DNA from: Lentisphaeria bacterium
Lineage (GTDB): Bacteria; Verrucomicrobiota; Lentisphaeria; Victivallales; Victivallaceae
Direction: 5' to 3'
DNA length: 58,312 bases
NCBI GenBank assembly: GCA_017457105.1
Contig: JAFTIA010000052.1
Span: forward strand, 1-58,312
Shown: one piece after another, positions 8,356-17,503 of the stretch
How the letters are laid out: every line of letters begins with the position of its first letter
Position numbering within the stretch: position 1 is the first letter of the stretch
The notes under the pieces: model-generated
Told to the model about the DNA's origin: nothing
Databases searched by the model: none
The model's input: the letters and a program-made list of their open reading frames with translations, nothing else
Made by a program: the position numbers and the translations under genes

Positions 8356-9660
8356 ATGAAGCTCAGTGCAGTCAAAGTAAGCCAATTATTTTTTATTATT
8401 TCTTTTGCCGGGGCAATCGCTGTCGGTACGATGCTCCTGCGTATTCCATTTTGTCTGCCCGGAGAATCGGCATTGTCCTGGGTGGATGCGGCGTTTACCG
8501 CCACCAGTGCGGTGTGTGTCACCGGATTGCTTACGGTCCAGATTTGTGATCTCTCATGGCTGGGGCAGCTGATCGTTCTGCTGTTGATCCAGTTGGGGGG
8601 CTTGGGCGTGATGGCTCTTACGGCATCCATTCTGGTGATGCTGGGGGGGCATTTGAGTTACGGGGGGACATTGATCATGTCCACAGTAACGGACCGTTTT
8701 TCCATGCAGGGATTGGAAAATCTGTTCCGGCTCGTGCTGAAATATACGGTGATTTGTGAGGGTGCCGGGTTTATGATCCTTTTTCCGCTGTTCTGGCTGG
8801 CGGATGGATTTGTATGGTATCAGGCGTTGTGGCACGCATTGTTTCATGCGGTATCCGCTTTCTGCAATGCCGGGATCAGTTCCCTGCCTTCCGGGATGAT
8901 GGGGGTTTCCGGCTGTACCAAACTTGCTGTGGCTCTGCTTTTTATCTGCGGCGGTCTGGGGGTGTATGTGGTGTACGATATTCTGGTTGCCAGACGCAAA
9001 CACCTGCAGCTGCACGCTCAAACAAGATTGATCCTCTCCTGGACGGCGGCGCTGCTGGTCGGCGGGACGGTGCTTTTGTGGGGGATCCAGCGGTTTTTCG
9101 GGACACCTCTGGGTTGGGTGGATGCGTTTTTTCAATCCGCCGCCTGCCGGACCGCCGGGTTCAACTCGGTATCGCTGGATGCGCTGAATGCCAGCAGTAT
9201 TCTGGTGATGGTATGTTTGATGCTTATCGGGGCGGCTCCCGGCTCCACGGGGGGAGGAATGAAGCTGACCACAGTAGCGTTGGTGGTTGCCGGGTTGTAC
9301 AGCACCTTTAAGGGGGCGGACCGGGTGATCCTTTACAAGCGGATGATCCCGCCGGAAAATGTGTTGAAAGCCTTTGTCCTGCTGGTGACCTATATTTTTC
9401 TGGTGGCAGGGGGGACGATTTTATTGTGTATGCTGACACCCTGTGATTTGGGGTGGGCTCTTTTTGAATCTGCCTCGGCATTGGGGACCGTGGGGTTGTC
9501 GCTGGAAAATCCGGTGCCGTTGACGGCAGTGGGAAAATGTTTGCTGATCGGTTTTATGTTTCTGGGCCGGGTGGGGATCTTTACCTTTTTCCTGTTTCTG
9601 CTGGGGCGTGAACGCCGGAGCAGGTTGACTTACCCGGAAGAACGGATCATTATGAATTAG
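8356..9660 (+). CDS. trkH: Trk/Ktr potassium uptake channel subunit
   Basis: A 434-residue membrane protein of the TrkH/KtrB superfamily with four pore repeats whose filter glycines can be seen in TATSAVCVTGL, HAVSAFCNAGISS, SAACRTAGFNS and SASALGTVGLS. The C-terminal half has the charged intramembrane stretch AAPGSTGGGMKLTT, which forms the gating loop. It is shorter than E. coli TrkH (about 483 residues) and nearer KtrB in length. The gating subunit follows 14 nt later. Together they bring in K+ using the membrane potential. Confidence 0.93.
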   Translation: MKLSAVKVSQLFFIISFAGAIAVGTMLLRIPFCLPGESALSWVDAAFTATSAVCVTGLLTVQICDLSWLGQLIVLLLIQLGGLGVMALTASILVMLGGHLSYGGTLIMSTVTDRFSMQGLENLFRLVLKYTVICEGAGFMILFPLFWLADGFVWYQALWHALFHAVSAFCNAGISSLPSGMMGVSGCTKLAVALLFICGGLGVYVVYDILVARRKHLQLHAQTRLILSWTAALLVGGTVLLWGIQRFFGTPLGWVDAFFQSAACRTAGFNSVSLDALNASSILVMVCLMLIGAAPGSTGGGMKLTTVALVVAGLYSTFKGADRVILYKRMIPPENVLKAFVLLVTYIFLVAGGTILLCMLTPCDLGWALFESASALGTVGLSLENPVPLTAVGKCLLIGFMFLGRVGIFTFFLFLLGRERRSRLTYPEERIIMN

Positions 9661-9674
9661 GAGGTTTTTTCTGT

Positions 9675-10334
9675 ATGAGCGGAAACTATTTTGCAGTATT
9701 CGGACTGGGGGTATTCGGGACACGGCTTGCGGTGGAATTGAGCCGTGCCGGAAATCACGTGACGGTGGTGGATCTGGACCGGGACCGGATCAATGATATC
9801 CGGGACAAAGTCACCGAAGCGGTGATCGGCGATATCAGCAGTGAAGAAGTCATCCGGGAGATGAATGTCAAAAAATTCTCTGCGGTGATCCTTGCTATGA
9901 GTTCTCATTTTGAAGCTGAATTGCTGGCATTGACCTTTCTGAAACAGGAAGGCGCGCGGAAAGTTTATGCCAAAGCCGGGAGTGCCATCCAACAGCAGAT
10001 TTTGTACCGGCTGGGGGCGGATGAGATCATCCAGCCGGAACAGGCGGCGGCAGAGCGTTTGAGCCGGCGGCTGACGCTGGATAACATTTCTGAATTTGTG
10101 GAATTCAAAGGGTCGGCTATTGCCGAGGTGATCGTGCCGCCGGATATGGTGGGCAAGAGTCTGCGGCAGCTGGATCTGCGGAATCGGGGGAACATCAACG
10201 TTCTTTTGATCCAGAAACCCGGCGAGGAAACGGAAAATATCTGGGATCCGGATACGGAACTGGAAACCGGTGATATGCTGACTGTATTCGGCAGTAAGCG
10301 GGCAATATTGGAAATTTTTCATTTACAAAAATAA
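9675..10334 (+). CDS. trkA: Trk/Ktr regulatory subunit with RCK (TrkA_N/TrkA_C) domains
   Basis: A 219-residue KtrA-like protein. TrkA_N is a Rossmann fold with FGLGVFG (GxGxxG) and the acidic VVDLD that binds the nucleotide ribose. TrkA_C fills about 135-215 (VPPDMVGKSLRQLDLRN, ETGDMLTVFGS). Such rings bind ATP/ADP or NAD(H) and gate the TrkH-type channel. It is a one-unit protein like KtrA, not the doubled E. coli TrkA. A perfect AGGAGG starts at the last base of the trkH stop. Confidence 0.92.
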   Translation: MSGNYFAVFGLGVFGTRLAVELSRAGNHVTVVDLDRDRINDIRDKVTEAVIGDISSEEVIREMNVKKFSAVILAMSSHFEAELLALTFLKQEGARKVYAKAGSAIQQQILYRLGADEIIQPEQAAAERLSRRLTLDNISEFVEFKGSAIAEVIVPPDMVGKSLRQLDLRNRGNINVLLIQKPGEETENIWDPDTELETGDMLTVFGSKRAILEIFHLQK

Positions 10335-10346
10335 AGGAAATAAGTA

Positions 10347-10769
10347 ATGGCGGATTGTATTTTTTGTAAGATCGCCGGGGGCGCGATTCCGGCAGTAAAG
10401 ATTTATGAAGATGAATTGGTTTTTGCCTTTCTGGATATCGGCCCCATCAATCCCGGACATGTGCTGGTGATCCCCCGGGAACATCACGAAAGTGCTTCCA
10501 CGATCCCGGAGACCACGGCGGGACGGATGTTCCGTGTGGGTGCCCGGATCGGGATCGCTCTCAAGCGGCTGGATGCCTATGATGCGTACAATCTGCACCT
10601 TGCAGACGGGACGGCGGCAGGGCAGGTGGTGATGCACGCCCATTTGCATGTGATCCCCCGTGGCGTGAACGATCAGTTCCACTGGAACTGGCGGCAGATC
10701 GCCTATGCGGATGATGCGGCAAAAACGGCCATGGCAGAAGAAATTCAGAAACATTTGCACTTGGATTGA
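10347..10769 (+). CDS. hinT: HIT-family nucleotide hydrolase (HinT-like)
   Basis: A 140-residue histidine-triad protein. CIFCKIAGGAIPA at the N-terminus and the active-site motif HAHLHVIPRG (H-x-H-x-H) are both present, along with INPGHVLVIPREHH. HinT hydrolyses nucleoside phosphoramidates such as AMP-lysine. It is somewhat longer than E. coli HinT (119 residues), with a C-terminal tail. AAAGGA precedes the ATG. It lies 7 nt before proB without an obvious pathway link. Confidence 0.9.
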   Translation: MADCIFCKIAGGAIPAVKIYEDELVFAFLDIGPINPGHVLVIPREHHESASTIPETTAGRMFRVGARIGIALKRLDAYDAYNLHLADGTAAGQVVMHAHLHVIPRGVNDQFHWNWRQIAYADDAAKTAMAEEIQKHLHLD

Positions 10770-10776
10770 CAGGACG

Positions 10777-11901
10777 ATGGAAACAAACAACGAAACATTG
10801 CGCCGGGAGTTGATGGGCCGCTGCCGCCAGATGGTGGTGAAGGCGGGGACCCGGCTTCTGACCGATCCCGCCCGGATCGGGGAATTGGTGGACGGCATTG
10901 CCGCCATCCGGAAAAAAGGGATCCGTGTTCTGCTGGTATCCTCCGGTGCAGTGGGGATGGGTATGGCACAGCTGGGGCTGAAAAAACGCCCCCGGGAACT
11001 GGCGAAAGTACAGGCTCTGGCGGCCATCGGGCAGTGCCGGTTGATGGCGATCTATCAGGAAGCCTGTGCCAGGCGCGGATTTCATACGGCACAGCTGCTT
11101 CTGACGGCGGCGGATCTGCGTTCCCGCAAGCGGTATTTGAATGTGATGAACTGTATCAATGCCCTCTGGGAAGATGATGTGTTGCCCATTGTGAACGAAA
11201 ATGACCCTGTTTCCATTGACGAATTGAAGTTTGGGGACAACGATTTTCTGGCTGGGCTTCTTGCTACGCTGACGGGTTCCGATCTGGCGGTGATTTTGAC
11301 CACGGAATCCGGGTTGCGTGAGCGGGATGAATCCGGTAAACTGGGTGCCCGCATCCCGGTGGTGCGGAAATTTGATGCCACACTGCGTGCCATGGCTGGC
11401 GGGACGGACAATGCGGAAATGTCCATCGGCGGTATGGCTTCCAAATTGAAAGCCGCCGAACTGGTCACGGCTTCCGGGGATTATCTGCTGGTGGCAGACG
11501 GCAGGGAAGAAAATATCCTGATGAAGATTTTGAACGGGGATGATGTGGGGACTCTTTTTGTTCCCCGTACCGGTCACATGGCCGGGCACAAGCGTTTTAT
11601 CCGGTTTTTTGCCAAATCCGCCGGGACCTTGACGGTGGATGCCGGTGCTGCCAAAGCCCTTTGCGGCAAGGGCGGCAGTCTGCTGCCCGCCGGGGTGACG
11701 GATGTTGCCGGGTCTTTCAGCCGCGGCGACACGGTGGATGTGGTTTCCCCGGAGGGCAAAGTGATCGCCCGGGGACTGGTGAATTACAGTGCGGCGAATT
11801 GTCTGCGTTTGCGGGGATTCCATTCGGCGGAACTTGCCCGGGAACTGGGGCATACGGGGGATGAGGAGATCATCCACCGGGATAACCTGACATTGCTCTG
11901 A
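10777..11901 (+). CDS. proB: Glutamate 5-kinase with PUA domain
   Basis: A 374-residue amino-acid kinase: VVKAGTRLL, LLVSSGAVGMGMAQLGL, NENDPVS and GDNDFLAGLLA bind glutamate and ATP, and GGMASKLKAAE is the family's Lys region. The C-terminal ~75 residues form a PUA domain typical of ProB. It makes gamma-glutamyl phosphate, the first step of proline synthesis; proA is not in the window. The ATG at 10777 is preceded by ACAGGA; the frame is open upstream into the HIT gene but the family start fits here. Confidence 0.93.
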   Translation: METNNETLRRELMGRCRQMVVKAGTRLLTDPARIGELVDGIAAIRKKGIRVLLVSSGAVGMGMAQLGLKKRPRELAKVQALAAIGQCRLMAIYQEACARRGFHTAQLLLTAADLRSRKRYLNVMNCINALWEDDVLPIVNENDPVSIDELKFGDNDFLAGLLATLTGSDLAVILTTESGLRERDESGKLGARIPVVRKFDATLRAMAGGTDNAEMSIGGMASKLKAAELVTASGDYLLVADGREENILMKILNGDDVGTLFVPRTGHMAGHKRFIRFFAKSAGTLTVDAGAAKALCGKGGSLLPAGVTDVAGSFSRGDTVDVVSPEGKVIARGLVNYSAANCLRLRGFHSAELARELGHTGDEEIIHRDNLTLL

Positions 11902-11913
11902 AGAGGTGCGGCA

Positions 11914-12762
11914 ATGAAGCAGATGCAGGAAGAGATCTATCCTGTGGCATTGACCATTGCCGGAAGTGACTCCGGCGGCGGTGCCGGGATCCAGGCTGAT
12001 TTGCGGACATTCAATGCGTTTGGTGTTTATGGATGTTCTGTGATCACAGCGGTAACGGCACAGAATCCGGACGGCGTCCGGCGGGTGGATATGATCTCCG
12101 CCGATGGTGTGCGTGCCCAGCTGGAGGCAGTCCTTCCACGGTTGGCGGTGCGTGCCGTCAAGATCGGGATGCTGGGAACGGCGGAAAATGTCCATGCCGT
12201 CGCGGAAGTGTTGAAAAATACCCGTATCCCGGTGGTGCTGGATCCGGTTCTGGTTTCCACCAGCGGCAGTAAACTGATGAAGGGGGACGGTGTCAAAGTC
12301 CTGATGGAAGAACTGCTTCCCCGGGCGGATTGGGTCACGCCGAATATTCCGGAAGCACAGGTTCTGCTGGGGCGGACTCTTCAGGGGGAAGAGGCTTACG
12401 CCGGAGCTGCCCGTGAAATTGCCAAACGCTGGAATTGTATTTGCGTCCTGAAGACAGGCCATGCGGAAGATATGGCGGAAGCCGGAGATTTTGCGGCTCT
12501 GGCAGACGGCAGAGTTTTTGTGGTGACGACGCCCCGTCTGCCGGACTTGGGGAAGGCCGGACACGGGACCGGCTGTACATTCAGTTCTGCCATTGCGGCG
12601 ATCCTTGCCCAGAAACAGGGCTGGAAAACCACATTGGTACAGGCAAAGAGTTTTGTTTTCGGTTCTCTGGCGGAAGTGGCTGTGATCGGCAAAAATCTGC
12701 AGGCCATGTACCCCCCGGTGGAAGATTACGATGATCTGGTGAGCATTACGGAGTACGCATGA
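11914..12762 (+). CDS. thiD: Hydroxymethylpyrimidine (phosphate) kinase
   Basis: A 282-residue ribokinase-fold enzyme with TIAGSDSGGGAGIQADL, the HMP-binding ALTIAGSDSGG start, VLDPVLVSTSG, TPNIPEAQVLLG, and the catalytic GTGCTFSSAIAA near the C-terminus. It phosphorylates HMP and HMP-P for thiamine pyrophosphate. No TPP riboswitch is visible upstream, since the gene sits 12 nt behind proB. Its stop overlaps the next gene by 4 nt. Confidence 0.93.
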   Translation: MKQMQEEIYPVALTIAGSDSGGGAGIQADLRTFNAFGVYGCSVITAVTAQNPDGVRRVDMISADGVRAQLEAVLPRLAVRAVKIGMLGTAENVHAVAEVLKNTRIPVVLDPVLVSTSGSKLMKGDGVKVLMEELLPRADWVTPNIPEAQVLLGRTLQGEEAYAGAAREIAKRWNCICVLKTGHAEDMAEAGDFAALADGRVFVVTTPRLPDLGKAGHGTGCTFSSAIAAILAQKQGWKTTLVQAKSFVFGSLAEVAVIGKNLQAMYPPVEDYDDLVSITEYA

Positions 12763-13745
12763 GCTGGCGGATTGCTATGATGTGTGGAGTTTGCGGAGCA
12801 TTGATTTTTCTGCTCTGCGGATTCAACGCATCTGTGCGGCCGGTTATGGTGGAGGGGCGCCGTTGTGTCAATCTTGCAGATGCGGCGAAGGCGAATGGGT
12901 GGAAGCTGGAATATGCTCCGGACGGACGGAGCGTGACCGTAAGTGGTGTTCGCTTTGCCGTCCGGCTGATCCATGACAGTGCGGCGGCGTATTGGAGTGA
13001 TGTCCGTCTGGCTTTGCTGGGCAAGGCTGTGCGTTTGCCGGATGGAAACTGGGTTGTCGGGAAAGAGGATTTGCAGCGTACCCTGAAGCCGGTTCTTGCT
13101 CCTGCGCCTCTGCCTCCCACGCCGGTGCGGCGGGTGGTGATCGATGCCGGACACGGCGGTCATGATCCCGGCGCAGTGCGGTCGGGAGTCCTGGAAAAAT
13201 CGGTGAATATGAGCCTTGCGGAACGGCTTGTCCCTTTGCTGGAAAAGCAGGGCTTGAAGGTCGTATTGACCCGTTCCGGAGATCAATTTGTGCCGCTGGA
13301 AGAGCGTGCGGACAGGGTGCGGCTGGAAAACGGGGATATTTTTCTCTCCATCCACCAGAATGCTGCCGAGAATCCCGATGCCTCCGGGACAGAGATTTTT
13401 TTTGCGCCGGGGAGTCGTTTTGAGGCGGCTTCAATGCACCTTGCCATGGCGATCCAATTCAGTATCATGAAATGTTCCGGCGGTTTGCAGACGCCGCAGG
13501 ACCGGGGGATCAAACGGGCGGGTTTCCGGGTGATCCGGCAAGCGGATTGTCCGGCGGTTTTGCTGGAATGCGGTTTCCTTTCCAATACAGAGGACCGGAT
13601 GAAATTGATGAAAGAGGAATATTTGAATACTTTTGCAGAGGCCGTAGCCATAGGGATCTTGTGTTATCGCAGTCTGCTGTCCCCCCGCGAGGAGCAGGGG
13701 GGGAACAACACTCCGGAAGAAAGGGTGAATCACGATGCCAATTAA
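12759..13745 (+). CDS. N-acetylmuramoyl-L-alanine amidase (Amidase_3), first copy
   Basis: A 328-residue secreted or anchored amidase: hydrophobic N-terminus (MCGVCGALIFLLCGF), an ~85-residue domain resembling Cu-amine-oxidase-N/stalk domains (VMVEGRRCVNLADAAK), then Amidase_3 (about 125-310). The Zn ligands are in VIDAGHGGHDPGA (His), LEKSVNMSLA (Glu) and LSIHQNAAE (His); the catalytic Glu is in AVLLECGFLSN. It splits the muramic acid-peptide bond in peptidoglycan. It overlaps thiD by 4 nt and the second copy by 11 nt. It is AmiC-like in domain type but lacks an AMIN domain. Confidence 0.87.
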   Translation: MSWRIAMMCGVCGALIFLLCGFNASVRPVMVEGRRCVNLADAAKANGWKLEYAPDGRSVTVSGVRFAVRLIHDSAAAYWSDVRLALLGKAVRLPDGNWVVGKEDLQRTLKPVLAPAPLPPTPVRRVVIDAGHGGHDPGAVRSGVLEKSVNMSLAERLVPLLEKQGLKVVLTRSGDQFVPLEERADRVRLENGDIFLSIHQNAAENPDASGTEIFFAPGSRFEAASMHLAMAIQFSIMKCSGGLQTPQDRGIKRAGFRVIRQADCPAVLLECGFLSNTEDRMKLMKEEYLNTFAEAVAIGILCYRSLLSPREEQGGNNTPEERVNHDAN

Positions 13746-14700
13746 AAAGATCATTCCGGCTGTACTGTGCCTTGCGGCATTGATCCTGCCGGTGACGGTG
13801 GAATCTAAAAAGATCGTGACAAAGGGGCGTACCTATTTATCGCTGAATGAAGTGGGGATCCGGTATGGCATGCGGGATATGGGGACCTCCATTGCAGACC
13901 GGAAACGGCGGGTCACTTTCCGGAAAGACAAACGGCAGTTTACCATCAATGGGGTCAAATACATATTGAATTTTGCCCCGCTGGCCGGTGACGGAACCTT
14001 GTTTTTAAGTTCCATGGATGTTTACAAAGCGCTGGATCCGATCCTGCGGCCGTGGACAGTGCCTTCACATCCGGTACGGCATATTGTGATCGATCCCGGA
14101 CACGGCGGCAAAGATGTGGGGGCACTCCGGGGGCGGTACCGGGAAAAGGATTTGACATTGAGCATTGCCAAGCGGGTGCGTTCCCGGCTGATTCGAGCCG
14201 GGTATCGGGTAACACTGACCCGGCATACGGATATTGCTCTGACCCTTTCCCAGCGGGCGGCTCTGGCAAAAGCATTGAAGGCGGATCTTTTTCTTTCCAT
14301 CCATATCAATGCGGCGGAAAACAGTTCCGTCTGCGGCATTGAAACTTTTGCCATGACTCCTGCCGGGGCGCCGTCCAGCACCAATACCAAATTGGAGAAA
14401 ACCTTTCACCCGGGCAACCGGTGCGATATCAACAATCTGGCACTTGCAAACATGATCCACCGGTACATGCTCGGGCGCACAGGCGGTACGGATCGTGGTG
14501 TGAAACGGGCGCGTTTTCAGGTTTTGCGGGAGATCACCATGCCGGGCGTGCTGATCGAATGCGGTTTTATTTCCAATCCGGCGGAAGTCCGGCGCATGGC
14601 AACTGCGGAATATCAGGAAAAACTGGCGAAAGGGATCGCTGACGGGGTGCATGCATACCGTCTTGCCATCCGTAACAACAAAGGAGTGTTAAAGAAATGA
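13735..14700 (+). CDS. N-acetylmuramoyl-L-alanine amidase (Amidase_3), second copy
   Basis: A 321-residue paralogue of its neighbour with the same plan: signal peptide (MPIKKIIPAVLCLAALILPV), a stalk-like domain (TKGRTYLSLNEVGIRYG), then Amidase_3 with VIDPGHGGKDVGA, REKDLTLSIA, LSIHINAAENS and VLIECGFISNPAE, so both Zn His, the Zn Glu and the catalytic Glu are kept. The two copies diverge widely outside the motifs, so the duplication is old. The pair probably acts in cell separation. The stop overlaps the next gene by ATGA. Confidence 0.87.
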   Translation: MPIKKIIPAVLCLAALILPVTVESKKIVTKGRTYLSLNEVGIRYGMRDMGTSIADRKRRVTFRKDKRQFTINGVKYILNFAPLAGDGTLFLSSMDVYKALDPILRPWTVPSHPVRHIVIDPGHGGKDVGALRGRYREKDLTLSIAKRVRSRLIRAGYRVTLTRHTDIALTLSQRAALAKALKADLFLSIHINAAENSSVCGIETFAMTPAGAPSSTNTKLEKTFHPGNRCDINNLALANMIHRYMLGRTGGTDRGVKRARFQVLREITMPGVLIECGFISNPAEVRRMATAEYQEKLAKGIADGVHAYRLAIRNNKGVLKK

Positions 14701-15308
14701 GTCCCATTCCGTATATGGAAGAGGTCAAGCGCAAACTGATCCATTTGAGTTCCCTGTGGATGCCGGTGGCGATACTGTTTGCGGATCGGCAGGTGATGGC
14801 GTGGATTTTTGGCGGATGTCTGGCTGGGAACATTGTTCTGGAGCGATTACGGGCAGACCGGGTGAAAGGGATCACGCCTGTTTATGACTTTTTCTTCGGG
14901 CGAATGCTCCGGGCGGAACCCCGGCCGGGGCAGTGGATCATCAGCGGAGGACCTTATGTGTTTGCGGCGGCCCTTTCTGTGACACTGCTTGCACCGCCTC
15001 CGGTGGCGGCGGCGTGTATGGCGATCATGCTGCTGGGGGATACGGCGGCGGCACTGATCGGTCGGAAATTCGGGAAACATCCGGTGGTGAACGGGAAATC
15101 ACTGGAAGGTTGTATCGCTTTTTGTCTTGCGGGGTATGCCGGAGCCATGCTTTTTACGCAGGGAGAATATGCAGGGATTCTGATCATCAGCGTGTTCGGG
15201 GGGATGCTGGTGGAATTGTTTGAGAAAAATCTGCGTATTGATGATAATTTTTCCATTCCGGTAGTGGCTGCACTTTTGTGGCGGGTTCTGGCTGGAGTGT
15301 TGGGATGA
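14697..15308 (+). CDS. Polyprenol/diacylglycerol kinase family membrane protein (SEC59/VTE5-like)
   Basis: A 203-residue membrane protein. An N-terminal VKRKLIHLSSLW motif (basic helix then KxxH) and the CTP-binding signature LLGDTAAALIGRKFGKHPV...GKSLEG are those of the dolichol kinase/phytol kinase/CDP-diglyceride synthetase superfamily. Bacterial members are thought to phosphorylate a lipid alcohol (polyprenol, diacylglycerol or phytol) with CTP. Placement between amidases and other envelope genes fits a lipid-carrier recycling role, which is inference only. Confidence 0.78.
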   Translation: MSPIPYMEEVKRKLIHLSSLWMPVAILFADRQVMAWIFGGCLAGNIVLERLRADRVKGITPVYDFFFGRMLRAEPRPGQWIISGGPYVFAAALSVTLLAPPPVAAACMAIMLLGDTAAALIGRKFGKHPVVNGKSLEGCIAFCLAGYAGAMLFTQGEYAGILIISVFGGMLVELFEKNLRIDDNFSIPVVAALLWRVLAGVLG

Positions 15309-16081
15309 AATTTTTTGTCCTGATTTTTGCGGTATGGACCTGTCAACTCCTTGCCGGAGCGGATGGAACTGTGCGGATCGCCGATACGCTGGGTGACGGT
15401 GTGTTCCGGGCGGCGGCACTCCAGCTGGCACTGGCAGGGAAAACGGTTGCCTGCACGCAGGAGCGGGTCACGCCGGAAAAAGCCTTTGCCGGGTTGCAGA
15501 AGGGGGACTATGATCTGGTGCTGGCTTACCGCTCTCTTGTACCGGAATCGCTTCAATCGCAATGCCGGGATTATGCTGTTGATGCTGTTATGCTTTCTGT
15601 CAATGCCGGAAATTCCCGGAGCAGTTTTACTTCCGGAGAGCTTGCAGAGGCATTTTCCGGCAAGCGCAGGAGTTGGGTGTCTTTCAACGGGGAAGATCGT
15701 CAGATCCACCTGATGCGGTTGGAGGACAATAGTTCTGCTGTAGAGATTTTCCGGAAGAAGGTCATGGGGAAACTTGCCTTTGCTCCGGCTTTTGAAAGAA
15801 AAAATACCGTTGAATTGCTTCATTTGGCTGTATTGAATAAAAATGCCCTTGTGTTATCCGTCCGCCCGGATGCGGAACTTTCCACCGGCTTGAAGGCGGT
15901 AACTGTTGACGGGGTGTATCCTTCGCTTGAAAATGTGAAAAAAGGCCGTTATCCTTTGAGTGAAAGGCGGGCTGTGCTGAACGGAAAACATCTTTCCCGG
16001 GAAGCGCAAATCCTTCTGGAGACCGTTTTTTCTGCGGATATGGGAGCAGTCATTGCTGATTGCGGGTTGATCCAGCCGTGA
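15305..16081 (+). CDS. PstS-like periplasmic substrate-binding protein
   Basis: A 258-residue protein with signal peptide MKFFVLIFAVWTCQLLAGA. Marks of the PstS-like PBP superfamily are ELAEAFSGKRRSW (compare IFSGKxxxW), followed by RLEDNSSAVEIFRK and near the end DGVYPSLENVKKGRYPLS, the phosphate-binder motif PSxENVxxGxYPLSR. The usual SGTR phosphate-binding Arg/Ser pocket is degenerate (EDNSSA), so the ligand is uncertain. No permease or ATPase lies nearby. It overlaps the upstream gene by 4 nt and the following nucleotidase by 4 nt (GTGA), suggesting a shared role. Confidence 0.7.
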   Translation: MKFFVLIFAVWTCQLLAGADGTVRIADTLGDGVFRAAALQLALAGKTVACTQERVTPEKAFAGLQKGDYDLVLAYRSLVPESLQSQCRDYAVDAVMLSVNAGNSRSSFTSGELAEAFSGKRRSWVSFNGEDRQIHLMRLEDNSSAVEIFRKKVMGKLAFAPAFERKNTVELLHLAVLNKNALVLSVRPDAELSTGLKAVTVDGVYPSLENVKKGRYPLSERRAVLNGKHLSREAQILLETVFSADMGAVIADCGLIQP

Positions 16082-17478
16082 AAAAAGCATACTCCATCTT
16101 TCTCTTTTTTGCATTTATTCTGCTTCACGGGGCAGAGTTGACGATTCTTGCCGTGAGTGACAGTCATGCGGAGTGCTGGCGTTGGCGCAGTCTGGCGGAT
16201 GCTGTGGGTAAATACCGGGAAACGGCAGGGGAGAACAATGTTCTTTTGCTGGATGCCGGAGATACCTTGCAGGGGAGTTGGTTTGGCACATGGCGCAGCG
16301 GAGCGATTTTGCTGGCGATATTGAATGAGCTCCGGGTGGATGCGTGGGTTCCCGGGAATCACGATTTTGAAGATACTCCAGAGCGTTTTCTGCAGTTCCG
16401 CGGTGCGCTGCTCGGAGGAGATTGGCAGACAAAACGCATCAAGCCCCGTACATGGCAAATGTTTGAAAGGGCCGGGCGCAAAATTGCGGTGATCGGTTTG
16501 GGGGAGTGGGGGATGCGCCGCCGGGTATTGCCGGATGCCGGAATGGAATTTAAAGATCCGGAAGCTGTTCTTGCCCGGGCTGTCCGGGAAGCAACGGACG
16601 CCGGAGCAGACTTGCAGATCCTTGTTCAGCACGATGGAGAATACGGTTCTTTCGGGACGCTGCACCGGCGGTTGAGAAAATTCCCCGAGATCCAGTTGGT
16701 GATAGGAGCGCATACCCATCAGGAGATTGCCGGGAAAAAGGTGGGCAGAGCGTGGTTTGTCCAGCCGGGGAGCCACGGGAAAAAGCTGGGCGTGATAAAT
16801 GTGCAGTTCCGGGCAAAAGGGGAAGTGCCAGTTATCACCTCTTTTCTGGACACGATGCCTTTTCGGGGAGAATACCGTTTCCCGCAAAATATTTTCAGGG
16901 AATTGATGGCGGCGACCCGGGAGGGAAAGAGGGTTCTGGGAAATGTCCCGGGCGGTCTTGCACAACCGTCTGACCGGGATATGAGAAACGCTTTCGGGGA
17001 CTTGGCGGAAACTGCGTTGCGGCAGGCAGCGGGGGCTCCGGTGGTGCTTTTCAGTATGTATAAGGGGGAGATCCGCAGTCCGGAAAAGGTGACAGCCGAA
17101 GGATTGTTCCGGGTTTATCCCTATGGGAGTTGGATCTGCAGTATTGCGTTGACCCCGCCGGAATTGGAAACTCTGCTCCGGGAGATGATCCGGTTACAGA
17201 AAAAACAGAAAGATCTGGCGATCCGTTTTGGCGGGGTGAAAATCTACCGGGACAAAAAAGGATTGCTGGAAAAAGCGGTTCTTCCCGCACCGGGAGCGGA
17301 TGGCCGTATCCTTGTAGGAATGACGGATTTTGAATTGACCGGCTGTGCCGGAAAAGTGCCGTTTCTTCCATCGTTGATCCGTTCCGGAACTCCATACAGG
17401 AATACCGGGATCCCGTTGCGGGTTATTATGGAAAAAAATTTGCAATCCGGCAAAAAAGGTGTATCGTACAACAAATAA
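16078..17478 (+). CDS. Secreted 5'-nucleotidase / UshA-like metallophosphatase
   Basis: A 466-residue protein starting at GTG (GTGA overlap with the previous stop), with signal peptide KKAYSIFLFFAFILLHGAE. The metallophosphatase core shows VSDSHAE, LLDAGDTLQGSW, VPGNHDFE, LVQHDGE and IGAHTHQEI, the di-metal ligands of the UshA family. A C-terminal 5'-nucleotidase domain follows (about 300-455; GRDLAETALRQAAGA-like, FRVYPYGSWICSIALTP). It probably frees phosphate from nucleotides or other esters in the periplasm. An in-frame TTG at 16060 would remove the good signal start. Confidence 0.82.
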   Translation: MKKAYSIFLFFAFILLHGAELTILAVSDSHAECWRWRSLADAVGKYRETAGENNVLLLDAGDTLQGSWFGTWRSGAILLAILNELRVDAWVPGNHDFEDTPERFLQFRGALLGGDWQTKRIKPRTWQMFERAGRKIAVIGLGEWGMRRRVLPDAGMEFKDPEAVLARAVREATDAGADLQILVQHDGEYGSFGTLHRRLRKFPEIQLVIGAHTHQEIAGKKVGRAWFVQPGSHGKKLGVINVQFRAKGEVPVITSFLDTMPFRGEYRFPQNIFRELMAATREGKRVLGNVPGGLAQPSDRDMRNAFGDLAETALRQAAGAPVVLFSMYKGEIRSPEKVTAEGLFRVYPYGSWICSIALTPPELETLLREMIRLQKKQKDLAIRFGGVKIYRDKKGLLEKAVLPAPGADGRILVGMTDFELTGCAGKVPFLPSLIRSGTPYRNTGIPLRVIMEKNLQSGKKGVSYNK

Positions 17479-17503
17479 TGGAGTTCTAAAAAATACAGGA
17501 CCG

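Noticed and set aside
11902-11913. TPP riboswitch before thiD
   Set aside because: Only 12 nt separate proB and thiD, so no room for one.
10561-12564. Very long minus-strand open frame (667 residues) opposite hinT, proB and thiD
   Set aside because: Composition is His/Pro/Gln/Arg-rich without any domain, as expected for the antisense of GC-biased codons; proB and thiD are unmistakable on the other strand.
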